This document shows, piece by piece, positions 54,551-64,000 of a stretch of 64,000 nt of DNA; the stretch's first letter is position 1; the number at the start of each line of letters is the position of its first letter. The notes below the pieces were generated by a model, which saw only the letters and a list, made by a program, of their open reading frames with translations, ran no database searches and had not been told where the DNA came from. A program made the position numbers and the translations under genes. The DNA lies in NCBI GenBank assembly GCA_025667525.1, contig CM046874.1:664286963-664350962 (forward strand), written 5' to 3'. Source of the stretch: Glebionis coronaria. Lineage: Eukaryota; Streptophyta; Magnoliopsida; Asterales; Asteraceae.

Positions 54551-55860
54551 GGGTTAAAAGCTAAACAATATCAACGTACTTTTCAATACGTACCGACTTT
54601 AAACACTTACTTATTTATCTAGCGACTTTACCAATGTACTTTAAAATTTGTTTCGACCATACCAATATGATAACCTGTAACCAACATGCTGGCAGAGTTA
54701 TTTCAACGTTGGCAAAAATATTTAATTTACTAGTATGATTCAGTGCCACGTATGATTTCCACTTTTCACAAACATAAAAATCAAACACGCATACATACCT
54801 TTTTATAGAGTACGACACTTATTCATACTAACACTTGATCCAAATCCCATATTTCTTTCCTGAATCTCAATTAACCTTTTTCCTAAAGAGTAAAAACCCT
54901 CATTTGTATACCAACAATTAATGATTTTTCATCATTTGTAATATCGGTTAACACTGATCTTGAATAAAACCGATTCATTAAAAGAATAAAACCCATTTAA
55001 TTAACAATGATCATTGAACTTTTAATGAAAGATTATAGGGTTTCAGTGGTCAGTTGGGGATGATGATGGCAAAGGGAATGGGTTGAATGATTAGAAGTTT
55101 TTGCCACAGTGATTAAAATCACAATTTACAACAGCAGGTATGTAGAAGGTGAAGAGGTATGTAGACGGTGAAGACAAACGGCGGCAAGGCTGTGTTAGGA
55201 ACAACGATAGTATAGCATACCACAGCGGCCACACTTCTCATATCTCACCAGAAGTTTCGAAGAACGCGGTCGTTGTAAGACCGGATCCATCACAACCCAC
55301 AACAAACCAGATCTATCACCATAAAAATTCACGACCATCCCGTCACCATCAAACTTGTCAACATGCCACCATTACCATTAGATTCAATACCATAAATTAT
55401 ATTATGTTATGATTTTCTTAAATGGTACAATATGATATAAAGAAAAGGTGTTTGTATAAAGAAAATATGTTTGTATAAAGAAAAGGAAGAAAAGGTGTTT
55501 CTGGAAAGAAATGTAGCAGGTGCTGGTATAGTTGGGGATGATGATCTCATTCACAAACATATATACTTGTGGGATGATGATCTTAGGTTTAGAGTTACAG
55601 TAAAAAGATGAAGTAGGTAAATGAGATCTAGTAAAGTCGGGTAAAAAAATATGGGTGGTGATAAAGTAGTCCACCAAGGATTTTTTTTTTTAGATGTGGA
55701 ATATAAATTTAATTAGATAATGACGTGGAAATGTAGCCGGTAATATTGGTAACATTATTACAAAACAAACAAATACGTTGGTAAAGTCACGAGATAAATA
55801 AGTAAGTGTTTAAAGTCGGTGCGTATTGAAAAGTATGTTGGTATTGTTTAGCTTTTACCC
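54551..55860. mobile_element. Mutator-like TIR element (1.31 kb), non-autonomous
   Basis: Inverted ends of at least 85 bases: left GGGTTAAAAGCTAAACAATA, right (reverse complement) GGGTAAAAGCTAAACAATAC, followed by matching CGACTTTAAACACTTACTTA. The 9-bp TSD is TTGCTTTTT: left copy 54542-54550, right copy split as TTG (55861-55863) and CTTTTT (57111-57116) by the next insertion. Long TIRs with a 9-bp TSD indicate a Mutator-like element. No transposase-like ORF is present. Confidence 0.85.
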
Positions 55861-55863
55861 TTG

Positions 55864-57105
55864 TGTAGAAACTAGAAGGGGGGGGGGTTGAATAGTTTCT
55901 TAAAGTTTACTTGTCAAAAGATGGTTTAAAAAAAGAACCTTTTCAAAAACTTAGACTTGAGTGATTATGTGAAACCTTCTTATACACAATATGAACAAGG
56001 TATAGTGCAAATAAACTAATAATCACAAGTATAAAGAATAATGAATATAAAGAGATAAGGGAAAGAAAGATCAAACCGGACACCAAGGATTTACAGTGGT
56101 TCGGCAACGAAGCTCACTCCTCATCCCTACTCCACTCCTCGAGTACTCCTTACTCGAGAGTTCACTAACAACAAGCTCCTTAAGGTGGAGAAACCGTACA
56201 CAACGTTGCTTATCCAATTTCTAACTCTAAGCTAAAAGTCGAGCCCTAATCTTAGCTAGGACCAATCTACACTAGTATACTTTAAGGACCAAATATAAAC
56301 CTTAGTACATACACAACTTCCAAATAGACAAAACTACTTGGATCTTCACAACTATGACACAACAATGACTAAATAAGATTTGATCTCCAACGGATCTTTG
56401 ATGTAGACACAACACTTCAAGGATGAAAGTGTTCTTCTCTTTTCACTTGGAGAGGAAGAGATGGGAAAAGAAAGATTCATTTCTAAACAAGTAGTAATCA
56501 ATTAAATGACCAAGGATTTGAGTGATTTTAGAAGTATGAAAGAATCTGGAATTATATGTGCAAAAGAGGTGAAGAGAAAATCTGAGAATGGCCCACTATT
56601 TATAAGACAATGCCCCAACGGCTATATTTGCCCGCGGTTCTTTATTGCAGCCTACGGTTCCTTATCGATAAGGAACCGCATAGCCACTTAAGGAACCGCC
56701 GGAGTAGACTCCGCTCCTTTTTGTCTTTTAGTGGTATGGTTCGAATATGGTGATTAAAATATCCTGAAAAGATATTCCAAACCAAGATAGAATAATCCAT
56801 TTTCAAATTTTCAAATTTTTAAGTAATTAATTTAATAAAACATTTTCTTAAAAAAAGTTTAATAAAAACTTGTCACACTTAATAAAAAGTGAGTTTTAAG
56901 AAAATATTAAATCCTTGATCACTTAATTAGGATGAGTACTTGTTTGTACATACCTTAAGTGATAATGGTTGAAATAAAAAATGATTGAACTCAATAATTC
57001 GTTTTTCGTTTTTTTCGTAAATGCTTGTTTTTACATATTGTCGTAATCAAAACAAAGCGAGACCGAAAAATGCAAGTAACGTTTTTAGGCATCATTGCAT
57101 TAACA
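55864..57105. mobile_element. TG..CA insertion of 1.24 kb, probably a solo LTR
   Basis: It runs from TGTAGAAACTAGAAGGGG to GCATTAACA with a perfect 5-bp TSD CCTTG (55859-55863 and 57106-57110). A TATA-like ACTATTTATAAGAC lies near 56595. No primer site, polypurine tract or internal terminal repeats are seen, so a solo LTR fits best; an unusual TRIM is the alternative. It contains a 10-G run at 55878-55887. Confidence 0.75.
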
Positions 57106-57116
57106 CCTTGCTTTTT

Positions 57117-58362
57117 GTATTATCATATATGATAGTTGTGTTTTTTGTGAATTTTTTAGGTGATGCGGGACGTAGAAAACGGTTCAGCAACTTTTATTGA
57201 GAAATTTAAATGAGGAAACTATATTGTTTGATTGAGAAGTTGGATGGTGTTGAGTTTGATCAAGTGTTCTGATTTGGAATAACTTTTAACGACAGAACAG
57301 TTTGGTTTATATTTAGTAAGATTTTTTTTGCTTCTTGTATATGTTTTAAATTCAGCAGAAGTTTTTATCATATATGATATGATCTCGTTATCATATTGAT
57401 TTTACTTTGGTTTTGTTTGTATATGAATTATCAGATTAGATAATATGTTGAAACTCTTCGTTAAATAATTTTTGTTTTATTTTTTTATGTTACCCCCTAT
57501 GTATCATATATGATAAAATTTGTATCATATATGATAATGTATGAAGGCTGTTTTATTTTTTAGAACAAGTGACACTATTTTGATATAAAGTTTATTCACC
57601 AAATCCAAATTCAAATAATTACAAAAGCATCCTTTAAAGTCATTATATCAAAATAAAATCTAGTGCATACATGTTTTTCCATTACATAATATCTGAAAAT
57701 AGATATAAATTAAAGTTACACACCAACAAATCCAACTTATGCTTTTGGAGCCTTTATCCCAAGATGACATTGTTTATAGGAGTCAAGTTGTATGGTTTCT
57801 TCACCACAGCTAATTCTTCTTGTATGCGCCTTAAGGATCTGAGAGCGTATACACCGGTTGTTCTTTGACTTGAAGCAATTTGTGGATGTGGAAAGACGAC
57901 ATCAAGTGGTAGTCTCTAGTCCTTGGGTTTTGATAGGAACTTGGATATTTTATTCCTGAAACCAATAAGGGAATTGGCATTGAAGATTTCTAGATTCTAG
58001 GAAGTTGGTTAAATCATCACTAGATGAGTAAGTTGATGAATGAGTAGATGAATCACTATATGAAACACCATACGAATCACCAAATGAGTCAAGGGATTTT
58101 TTTATCTTCAAATGTAACTTTCTCCACTACAAAATGTACAAATATAGTGACTAAATAGTAGTTAAGTCTATTTAAAATAATCAAGATTTAATAAAACGCT
58201 AGCTAAGCTTTGACAATTGGCTTGACATCTTCCTTGTTATCTAATATAGCGACTTGTCAATAATTAACAGCGTTGATAATTTGGATCATTAAACTATAAA
58301 CTGCATAATCCTAAAACCCTTGACAGAGCACAAACCTACATTTTTTAATAAATCAAACGTGA
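57117..58362. other. Host DNA, AT-rich, with four further palindromes; no firm gene
   Basis: 57121-57536 holds four TATCATATATGATA copies. On the minus strand 57930-57764 reads about 55 codons to a stop (with VFPHPQIASSQRTTGVYALR), which could be an exon remnant. I do not recognise it and see no start or splice support. Confidence 0.45.
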
Positions 58363-58725
58363 TACTTCAAAGTATCACCTATGATACTTAGAAGTATCAT
58401 ATTTGATAATGCAATCTATTTATTTTCTAGTATCATGTATTTATAACCTAAGCTATTTCATATAATATAAGCATCAAATTTGCTATTTTATATTTTTCAA
58501 GTATCAAATTTGTTATTTCATATTTTTCAAGTATCATATGTGATACTTGAAAGTATTATATTTAATTCTGCAATCATATGTGATACTTGAAAGTATCATA
58601 TTTGATACTTGAAAGCATCATATGTAATAATGCAATCATATGTGATATCTGAAAGTATCATATTTGATACTTGAAAGTATCATACGTGATACTTGAAGTA
58701 TCATGTATGATAACTTAAGCTAGTT
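58363..58725. repeat. Irregular array of GTATCA-N4-TGATAC units
   Basis: At least ten units such as AAGTATCATATTTGATACTT and CATATGTGATACTTGAAAG, each a near-palindrome with the core TATCA-N4-TGATA. The core is shared with the 14-bp palindrome further left. Confidence 0.85.
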
Positions 58726-60776
58726 TACAATTTTTCTAGTATCAATATTGATGTTTCAGTCAAATATTATAAAGCTTAATCTGCTTGGTTTTAACTAAAG
58801 CCTCGGGCTTTGTGGCTCATTTTATCATATATGATGTACCTCTTTGTTTATGTCTATCATTGCTTCTCGAATGAGCTTTGCTCTATCCTCCTCATTATCC
58901 TCATACACACACAATAATATTTCATAATTTTCCACGACACGTGTCAAGATCCTGTGTGTAGGAATATAAGTAGAAACAATTTGTAGGAGGATATATAATT
59001 TCTCTTCTCGAATATCATCTAATCATCATCATATCTATTTGTAAATACTAATTTCATAATCCCTAACCACATTTTTTTTCTTAAGAACCTAATATCATCA
59101 ACATACTCATTATATGTCGATTATTAAAACGCTATGTAATGCAAAATAACAATAATAAAAAGTAGTAAATGTGTGATTTATACTTTGTTGCTTTTTTTTA
59201 ATCGTCGTTTTTCTAGGGTTTTTTTTGCATAAGCTTCGATCTTTACTTCAGTTTTCATTGTTGATGTTTTTTATCGTTATTTTGATTTTGTTATATGATT
59301 TACCATACGGTTTTGATGAATTTGTGTGTATGTGTGTGTGTGTGTTTGTGTGTTGTAGTCTGTGATAAAATGACGGTTTGGGGGAAAGAAGATATGTGAT
59401 GTAGGGTTGGACGGGTGTGTTAAATTACAAAAATACCCCTCCGCTCTTTTTCTATTTTTAATCTTGGCTTTTGATCAAAATTAGATGGAATGCTAGGATT
59501 GATCCTTTTGTATCCAAAAGATACAAGGTATCCAATATAACTCTTCTCATAAACAAATTTATAATTTCTTAAAATTAAAAACTGTTTCATTTAACTTATT
59601 TTTTTCATAATGTATATCTCTATCTACAACATGAATCTTTAGTTTGAAAGTGTTGGAAATAAACTGAGCTACTGGACTTCTTGTTTTTTGAAATAAGTTC
59701 TTATTTTAAAAAAAAAATTGTTAACTTTTTCATAAGAATGTGATTTGCATTTATAACTTGTTCAAGAAAACCGAAATATGACTACTCATTTACTTTTGCA
59801 ATTTGCCCATTTGAATACTGATTTTTTTTTGTACGCTCCCCATGTATTATGGTAATGATTATTGCTTGTATTTATTGTGTTTGTTTGTTTTATTTGGTCT
59901 AGTGTCATAATCAGATTAGAGCTCAGAATCTGGTTTGTGTCAATTCACATTTGGTGATAGTTGGTGGGTGTGTTTGGTTTTGTTGTGTGCAAGTCAAGTT
60001 TAGTTATGTCATTGTGTTTTCTGATTGCATAAAGTTGTGGGGTATGTTTGGTTATAATTGTAGGTTTAGGTGATAAAGTGTTTTCATATCAAATAAGGAA
60101 AAAGAAAAGAAAATAATAATTCATCAAGATTGATAGCTGTTGTTTACAAGATCTTGGAAATTTTGTTGTTGGAACATCACAAAACATGAGGTCACACTAC
60201 TAATCATCTCAAACACTGGAATGGCGGGCAATTCAATCATGATTATTAGAGTAACTTATTATCCGTTTTAAAATTATTATCTCTTGATAAAAAATACATA
60301 CTTTAAGAAATTAAATTTATTATAGTTATTTTTTTACTTTTTAACACAATAATAGTTTTAGACTTAACTAATTAATTAAATTTTTCTTTAAATATTGCAA
60401 TAGACCAAAGTTACTTGTCTATTTTTAGTAATGGGGAATTAATCCGAGACATTCCATGAACAATGAAAATAAGACGAGAGGAGTAATAAAGAAGCCTCAT
60501 GAGCGCGACCATCACTTTTATGTCCATGTTAACTTAGTTTTTTTTTAAATCAACTTCACAATCAACTTAATGTAATAAGATAATAGACTGCACACTTAAA
60601 ACACACTTCACTTAAACACATATATATTTTACTAAAATCATTTAACAAACACTCTACAATGGACACTATCTTATAAAATATTTGAAACTTTTTAAAATAG
60701 TAAAGTTTAACTTTTAAATTTTTTTTACTTACTAAATAAAACAATTTGTTTATATTTTTCTTACAGTTATATATCA
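58726..60776. other. AT-rich DNA without genes; TG microsatellite
   Basis: A (TG)n-type microsatellite lies at about 59322-59355. One more near-palindrome is at 58823. I see no coding region, RNA gene or mobile-element end in the remainder. Confidence 0.5.
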
Positions 60777-60806
60777 CTAGGATCAATGCCCGCGCTCCGC
60801 CGCGGG
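60777..60806 (-). other. Helitron 3' terminal hairpin and CTAG end
   Basis: 6-bp perfect GC stem with a 6-base loop, 8 bases from CTAG. Plant Helitrons commonly end in such a CCCGCG..CGCGGG hairpin and AATCCTAG-type sequence. Confidence 0.85.
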
Positions 60807-61289
60807 GTGGATAGAAAAAGTGTTAAGCCAAAAAGAGTTAAAGAATTCAGTTGTGCTTGAATTCAATCCACATACGATCCGAAACTTACTTCAAACCTAG
60901 CCCGTCTGTGTGCACTATACTTATCAGGAACAGATAGCTACAAAACAGAATACCAAGCAACAAATATTATTATGCGGTCAGCAGATGAGTAAGGAGCACA
61001 GAAAAACGCCCGACATTGGATTACTGGAAAAGTAGTATGCATATACACAATGCGAATACCTTGTGTTGTCCTATCCTTGTTATCAACTGCGTTTTGGTCA
61101 ATACCAACAAACCATCAACAGAAACACGTGTTGCTTCTTTATCCTGCAGGAAACAACAATTAAAAAATAATAATGAAATCAACCATAAAAGACAACAATT
61201 AAAAGAAATTAGTGAAGATAAGCATGCCAAATAACAATTGCAAAAAACTGATTGGAATATCAAAAAGGGGAAAAAAACCATAATTGATG

Positions 61290-63947
61290 CAACCAATTGA
61301 ATATCTTCTTCTTCTGCTCATCTTGAAACCTGCAATAACACAAAATCAAATCTGATGTTTAAGAATAAATGTGCAAACCTTCTAGAGCAAAAATCAAATG
61401 AGATCAGGTTTTGATAAAGCATACCTTGGTTTTGGATGTTTGGGTACGCAAGTATTTTATGTGTTGCCAATCTACCATTATCAAAACTTTTTCCGAAAGC
61501 ACCTGAAAATAAAGCAAACTGTGTTAGTATCCAGACAAGCACTAATAACTTGTACATTACATCAGAGACGTTTTTTATGGACATGGAAGGTGATTTCCAA
61601 CTGAAGTAACTCAATGCAGTAAAATAAAAGACGAAAATAAACATTCGTGGAGGTAAAAGTTGCAGCACTCGTAATCATGATAAAACAAAGATCCGGCAAG
61701 TTGTTTAAGATGACATACGTAATGCAGCGTGCAAAAGAAAAGAAACCAATTATTTCAGTATTAGACTACAAAGCTGGGCTGTTCGTGGTTTCCACTTTAT
61801 AAAGTTGCAGTATCTTCTTTTCGAGGTTATAATAATAAACAAAGCTTGGCTGCACCCACATGGTCGTCACACCAAGATAATAATAAACATTTTCAAACTG
61901 TCCATGAGTTGATGAGAGTGTGACAGGAGCGATCTTTTTGCGGGTAGTGTTTCTTCTGCTGGTGTTGGACTGCTTTGAGAGGGTGTCCTGCATTTTTTGG
62001 GAGGAGAGGGTGTTTTGTAAGTAGAAAAACTTAAAGGAAGTTATTGAATGTTAGTTATGTTGTGTTACCTGTTTTTGTCGATGTCGGTTGTGCTGTAACC
62101 ATAGACTCTTGTTTGATCTATTACACCATGTGGTGGAGTTCCTGTGGGATTGGATAAACACGTAGTTGTATAAACTCTAGCTTCTTGTATTTGTAATGCT
62201 TTTCATAAAAAGGTATTGTAATATTTGTGTTACTTTCTAAAGAGTAATTGGCCATATATACTTTAGAAGTTTAGATGAGTGGCTTAAAGATGGATGATAA
62301 TGACACAAATGATGTACTTGTGAAATTAATCAGGGGGTGCAATTGTTGTGAAAATCACGTGTCATGGTATTTTGGAGGTACCTAAAAATCATTCTTTATG
62401 TAAAGAAAGTATGTATAGATATATGTAAAATGATCCTCCAATGACACTACATAACAAAGAGTGTATAAATGCCATAGGTCGTATTTACCTTCAATGTATG
62501 TGTTGGTTAGTCCAGCAATGTCAGCGTTGCTCATGCTCTTCTAACATTTCTATCGAGACCGGTATTCTACGTACTCCCCATCGGTGCATTGGACTGTGAC
62601 CTAGCTTTTCGCTTCCAAATGTTGTGAATAGAAGTTTTACAGGTGGGAAATACTGTTAATATTTTGAACAAACAGAGATAAGCGAGTTTAAACTAAATTA
62701 GGTAGCACACAATGTAATGTAACTCGGGGAAGCTAAACTTACTTGCCCTCGTTAGAGACATTGATGGATTGAGTGACTGAGAAACCTCAATTTCGCGAAG
62801 GGCTAAAGAGTTTGAGATGCACTGCCTTTGCATATGTGCGACTACATTAGTTATCTGAATATCCGATGAAGGTAGAGCGGAATCGTCAGCTGTAGGTTGA
62901 ACACCTATACTGGGAGCGAAGGTCACATCAATAGATGATGATACAAACATGTACAAAAAAGTTAAATAATAAAAACAAACAAAATTCATTGTTAATGCAA
63001 CAACAAAGGAAAGAGTTTTGTATCAGCAATCATTACCTTTATCAGCAAAACACGTACACCCTTCTGGTGGTTCGTTCCATTTTTGTGTGATTGTGTTAGT
63101 ATTTGTATCCCTCATAAAAGACCGTCTGTTAGCACTTGATCCTTTAGATCACACCATAGTCCTGATCGCATGGACAACATCTACCCAAACAAACGACAAA
63201 TATGAGGAACAATAAACAACGTGCGATATTAACAGAAAAGGTAATAAACTATAAATCCATTTTTCTCCGGGAACATTTCATTTTTTCCTAGGAATTCTTG
63301 TGCATAAAAACACAACGTTATAGTTGAAACTTATAAAAAGCACAAAAACAAAGTATACATATGTCTTCACTTATGACATGATTTACGTATTTAGTATAAA
63401 AAACCAATAACAGCAAAACACCATCTGTATATTAAATTCATAATAATCTATGGTACCATTACATGTCATCATTCATTTTAGTAACTCAACATCAAAATAA
63501 ACAAATACATACGTAATAATACAACTAAATTCAAATAAAACCAAGGTTGAGAAATTGTCTTAAAATTTGGTTATCAATGGTTCACATGTTCATATAGACA
63601 ATTGAAGGTGGTGTTTGGCATGGAGCTTATAAGTATTTGCGGGTGAATAAAAATCATTTTTATGTATCGAATTTGAAGTAACTACTACAAAACTAACTCC
63701 ATTATCTCATTACCTTTTAAATTCTTAAAAATAACATGGAATAAATTGTCATAAAAGGTTCCAACTCTCATCAAATACGAACTTGAGTAAGGTATTTACC
63801 TTGATTGTTAATGGAAGTTGGTCCATGAATGTAGGTGCTGTCATTTCACGAAGTTACATCGGTGTTGTCCCGGAGTTCCCTACATGGCTTGTCTTCAGCA
63901 ACTGTCCAAGATGTGAGTTTGGTAAGGTGACATTGTCTTTTGTTTCC
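61290..63947 (-). pseudogene. Exon-like segments carried by the Helitron
   Basis: On the minus strand, short coding-like blocks are flanked by splice consensus. 63947 to about 63823 has LREMTAPTFMDQLPLTIK but an in-frame stop. About 63190-63060 has RSFMRDTNTNTITQKWNEPP. 62909-62743 is a clean 167-base exon (CTCCCAG acceptor, GGCAA|GTAAGT donor). About 62160-62095 has QTRVYGYSTTDIDKN before GTAACA. 61993-61766 starts MQDTLSKQSNTSRRNTTRKK. 61506-61429 has AFGKSFDNGRLATHKILAYP. The 61993 block vaguely recalls the N-terminal part of Helitron replicase proteins, but I cannot name the gene. Likely one captured or degenerate multi-exon gene. Confidence 0.45.
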
Positions 63948-64000
63948 TGGAGTTGCAAATAGAAGTTTCATAGTTAGGAGATGCTGTTAAACAATAAAAG

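Larger units (their letters stand above)
54234..57536. repeat. Dispersed 14-bp palindrome TATCATATATGATA (seven perfect copies)
   Basis: Perfect copies start at 54234, 54276, 54441, 57121, 57366, 57502 and 57523; near copies are at 54211 and 58823. They lie in host DNA on both sides of the two insertions (54551-57105), so before those insertions they formed one cluster of about 0.8 kb. Confidence 0.9.
60777..64000 (-). mobile_element. Helitron, 3' end inside the window, 5' end beyond it
   Basis: The minus strand ends with a GC-only hairpin (CCCGCG-GCGGAG-CGCGGG, 60806-60789), eight bases, then CTAG (60780-60777) followed by T, the classic Helitron 3' terminus inserted between A and T. The element extends right on the minus strand. 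I do not find a TC 5' end before 64000. It carries exon-like segments on the same strand. Confidence 0.8.

Noticed and set aside
57764..57930. 55-codon minus-strand stretch ending at a stop
   Set aside because: Coding-like composition but no start, splice support or recognised family; mentioned only as a possible exon remnant.
59322..59355. TG-rich stretch as a functional Z-DNA element
   Set aside because: Ordinary short microsatellite; nothing around it supports a function.

Overview
This is a stretch of a large, repeat-rich plant nuclear genome. There is no bacterial or organellar gene structure. Almost everything from position 1 to 52887 is nested LTR retrotransposons. The type of copia accessory ORF, the Athila derivative with repeated M-N/D-Y-Y-E-P peptides and the Tekay/Tat families all point to a eudicot, most likely Asteraceae. 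That assignment rests on remembered family resemblance, not on a search. No intact single-copy host gene is visible.

Nesting, read from termini and target-site duplications (TSDs). (1) A minus-strand Ty3/gypsy Tat element spans 42216-52887. Its left LTR is split at a GGTAG target by (2) a minus-strand chromovirus/Tekay-like gypsy element (31095-42215 in this window). (3) The integrase of (2) is split after position 31095 by an LTR in plus orientation (30480-31094 is its 3' part). (4) That LTR is split by a tail-to-tail pair of Athila elements: an autonomous-type one (plus, 12010-23151) and a short non-autonomous one (minus, 23159-30479). (5) The 5' LTR of the first Athila is split by a minus-strand Ty1/copia element (1-12009, running off the left edge). 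Separately, the 5' LTR of the Tekay-like element is split by a 4.07-kb LTR-element derivative (36002-40069, perfect AGAAT TSD).

The gag and pol genes are mostly broken by a few frameshifts and stops. Three elements also carry accessory genes with their own promoter or splice signals. The copia accessory ORF (1-617, minus) and the ORF of the 4-kb derivative (36424-39500, plus) are distant homologues. The Tat element carries an antisense, intron-containing gene (43233-45931) of the 'putative gypsy-type transposon' kind. The Tekay-like gag contains three phase-compatible spliceosomal introns. Several families carry a private short DNA word in arrays: A-T-Y-C-G-G-A-A in copia, a 73-bp unit in the Athila LTRs, a 21-bp GCGYTGACA unit in the 4-kb derivative (LTR and coding), and a hairpin cluster in the Tekay LTR.

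The right part (52888-64000) is AT-rich and gene-poor. It holds a tRNA-derived SINE with an 11-bp TSD (53427-53630) and a Mutator-like TIR element with a 9-bp TSD (54551-55860). A 1.24-kb TG..CA solo-LTR-like insertion (55864-57105) interrupts that TSD. The host DNA around them contains a dispersed 14-bp palindrome, TATCATATATGATA, and a related array (58363-58725). A Helitron 3' end at 60777 opens a minus-strand Helitron that carries spliced-gene-like exons to the window edge.
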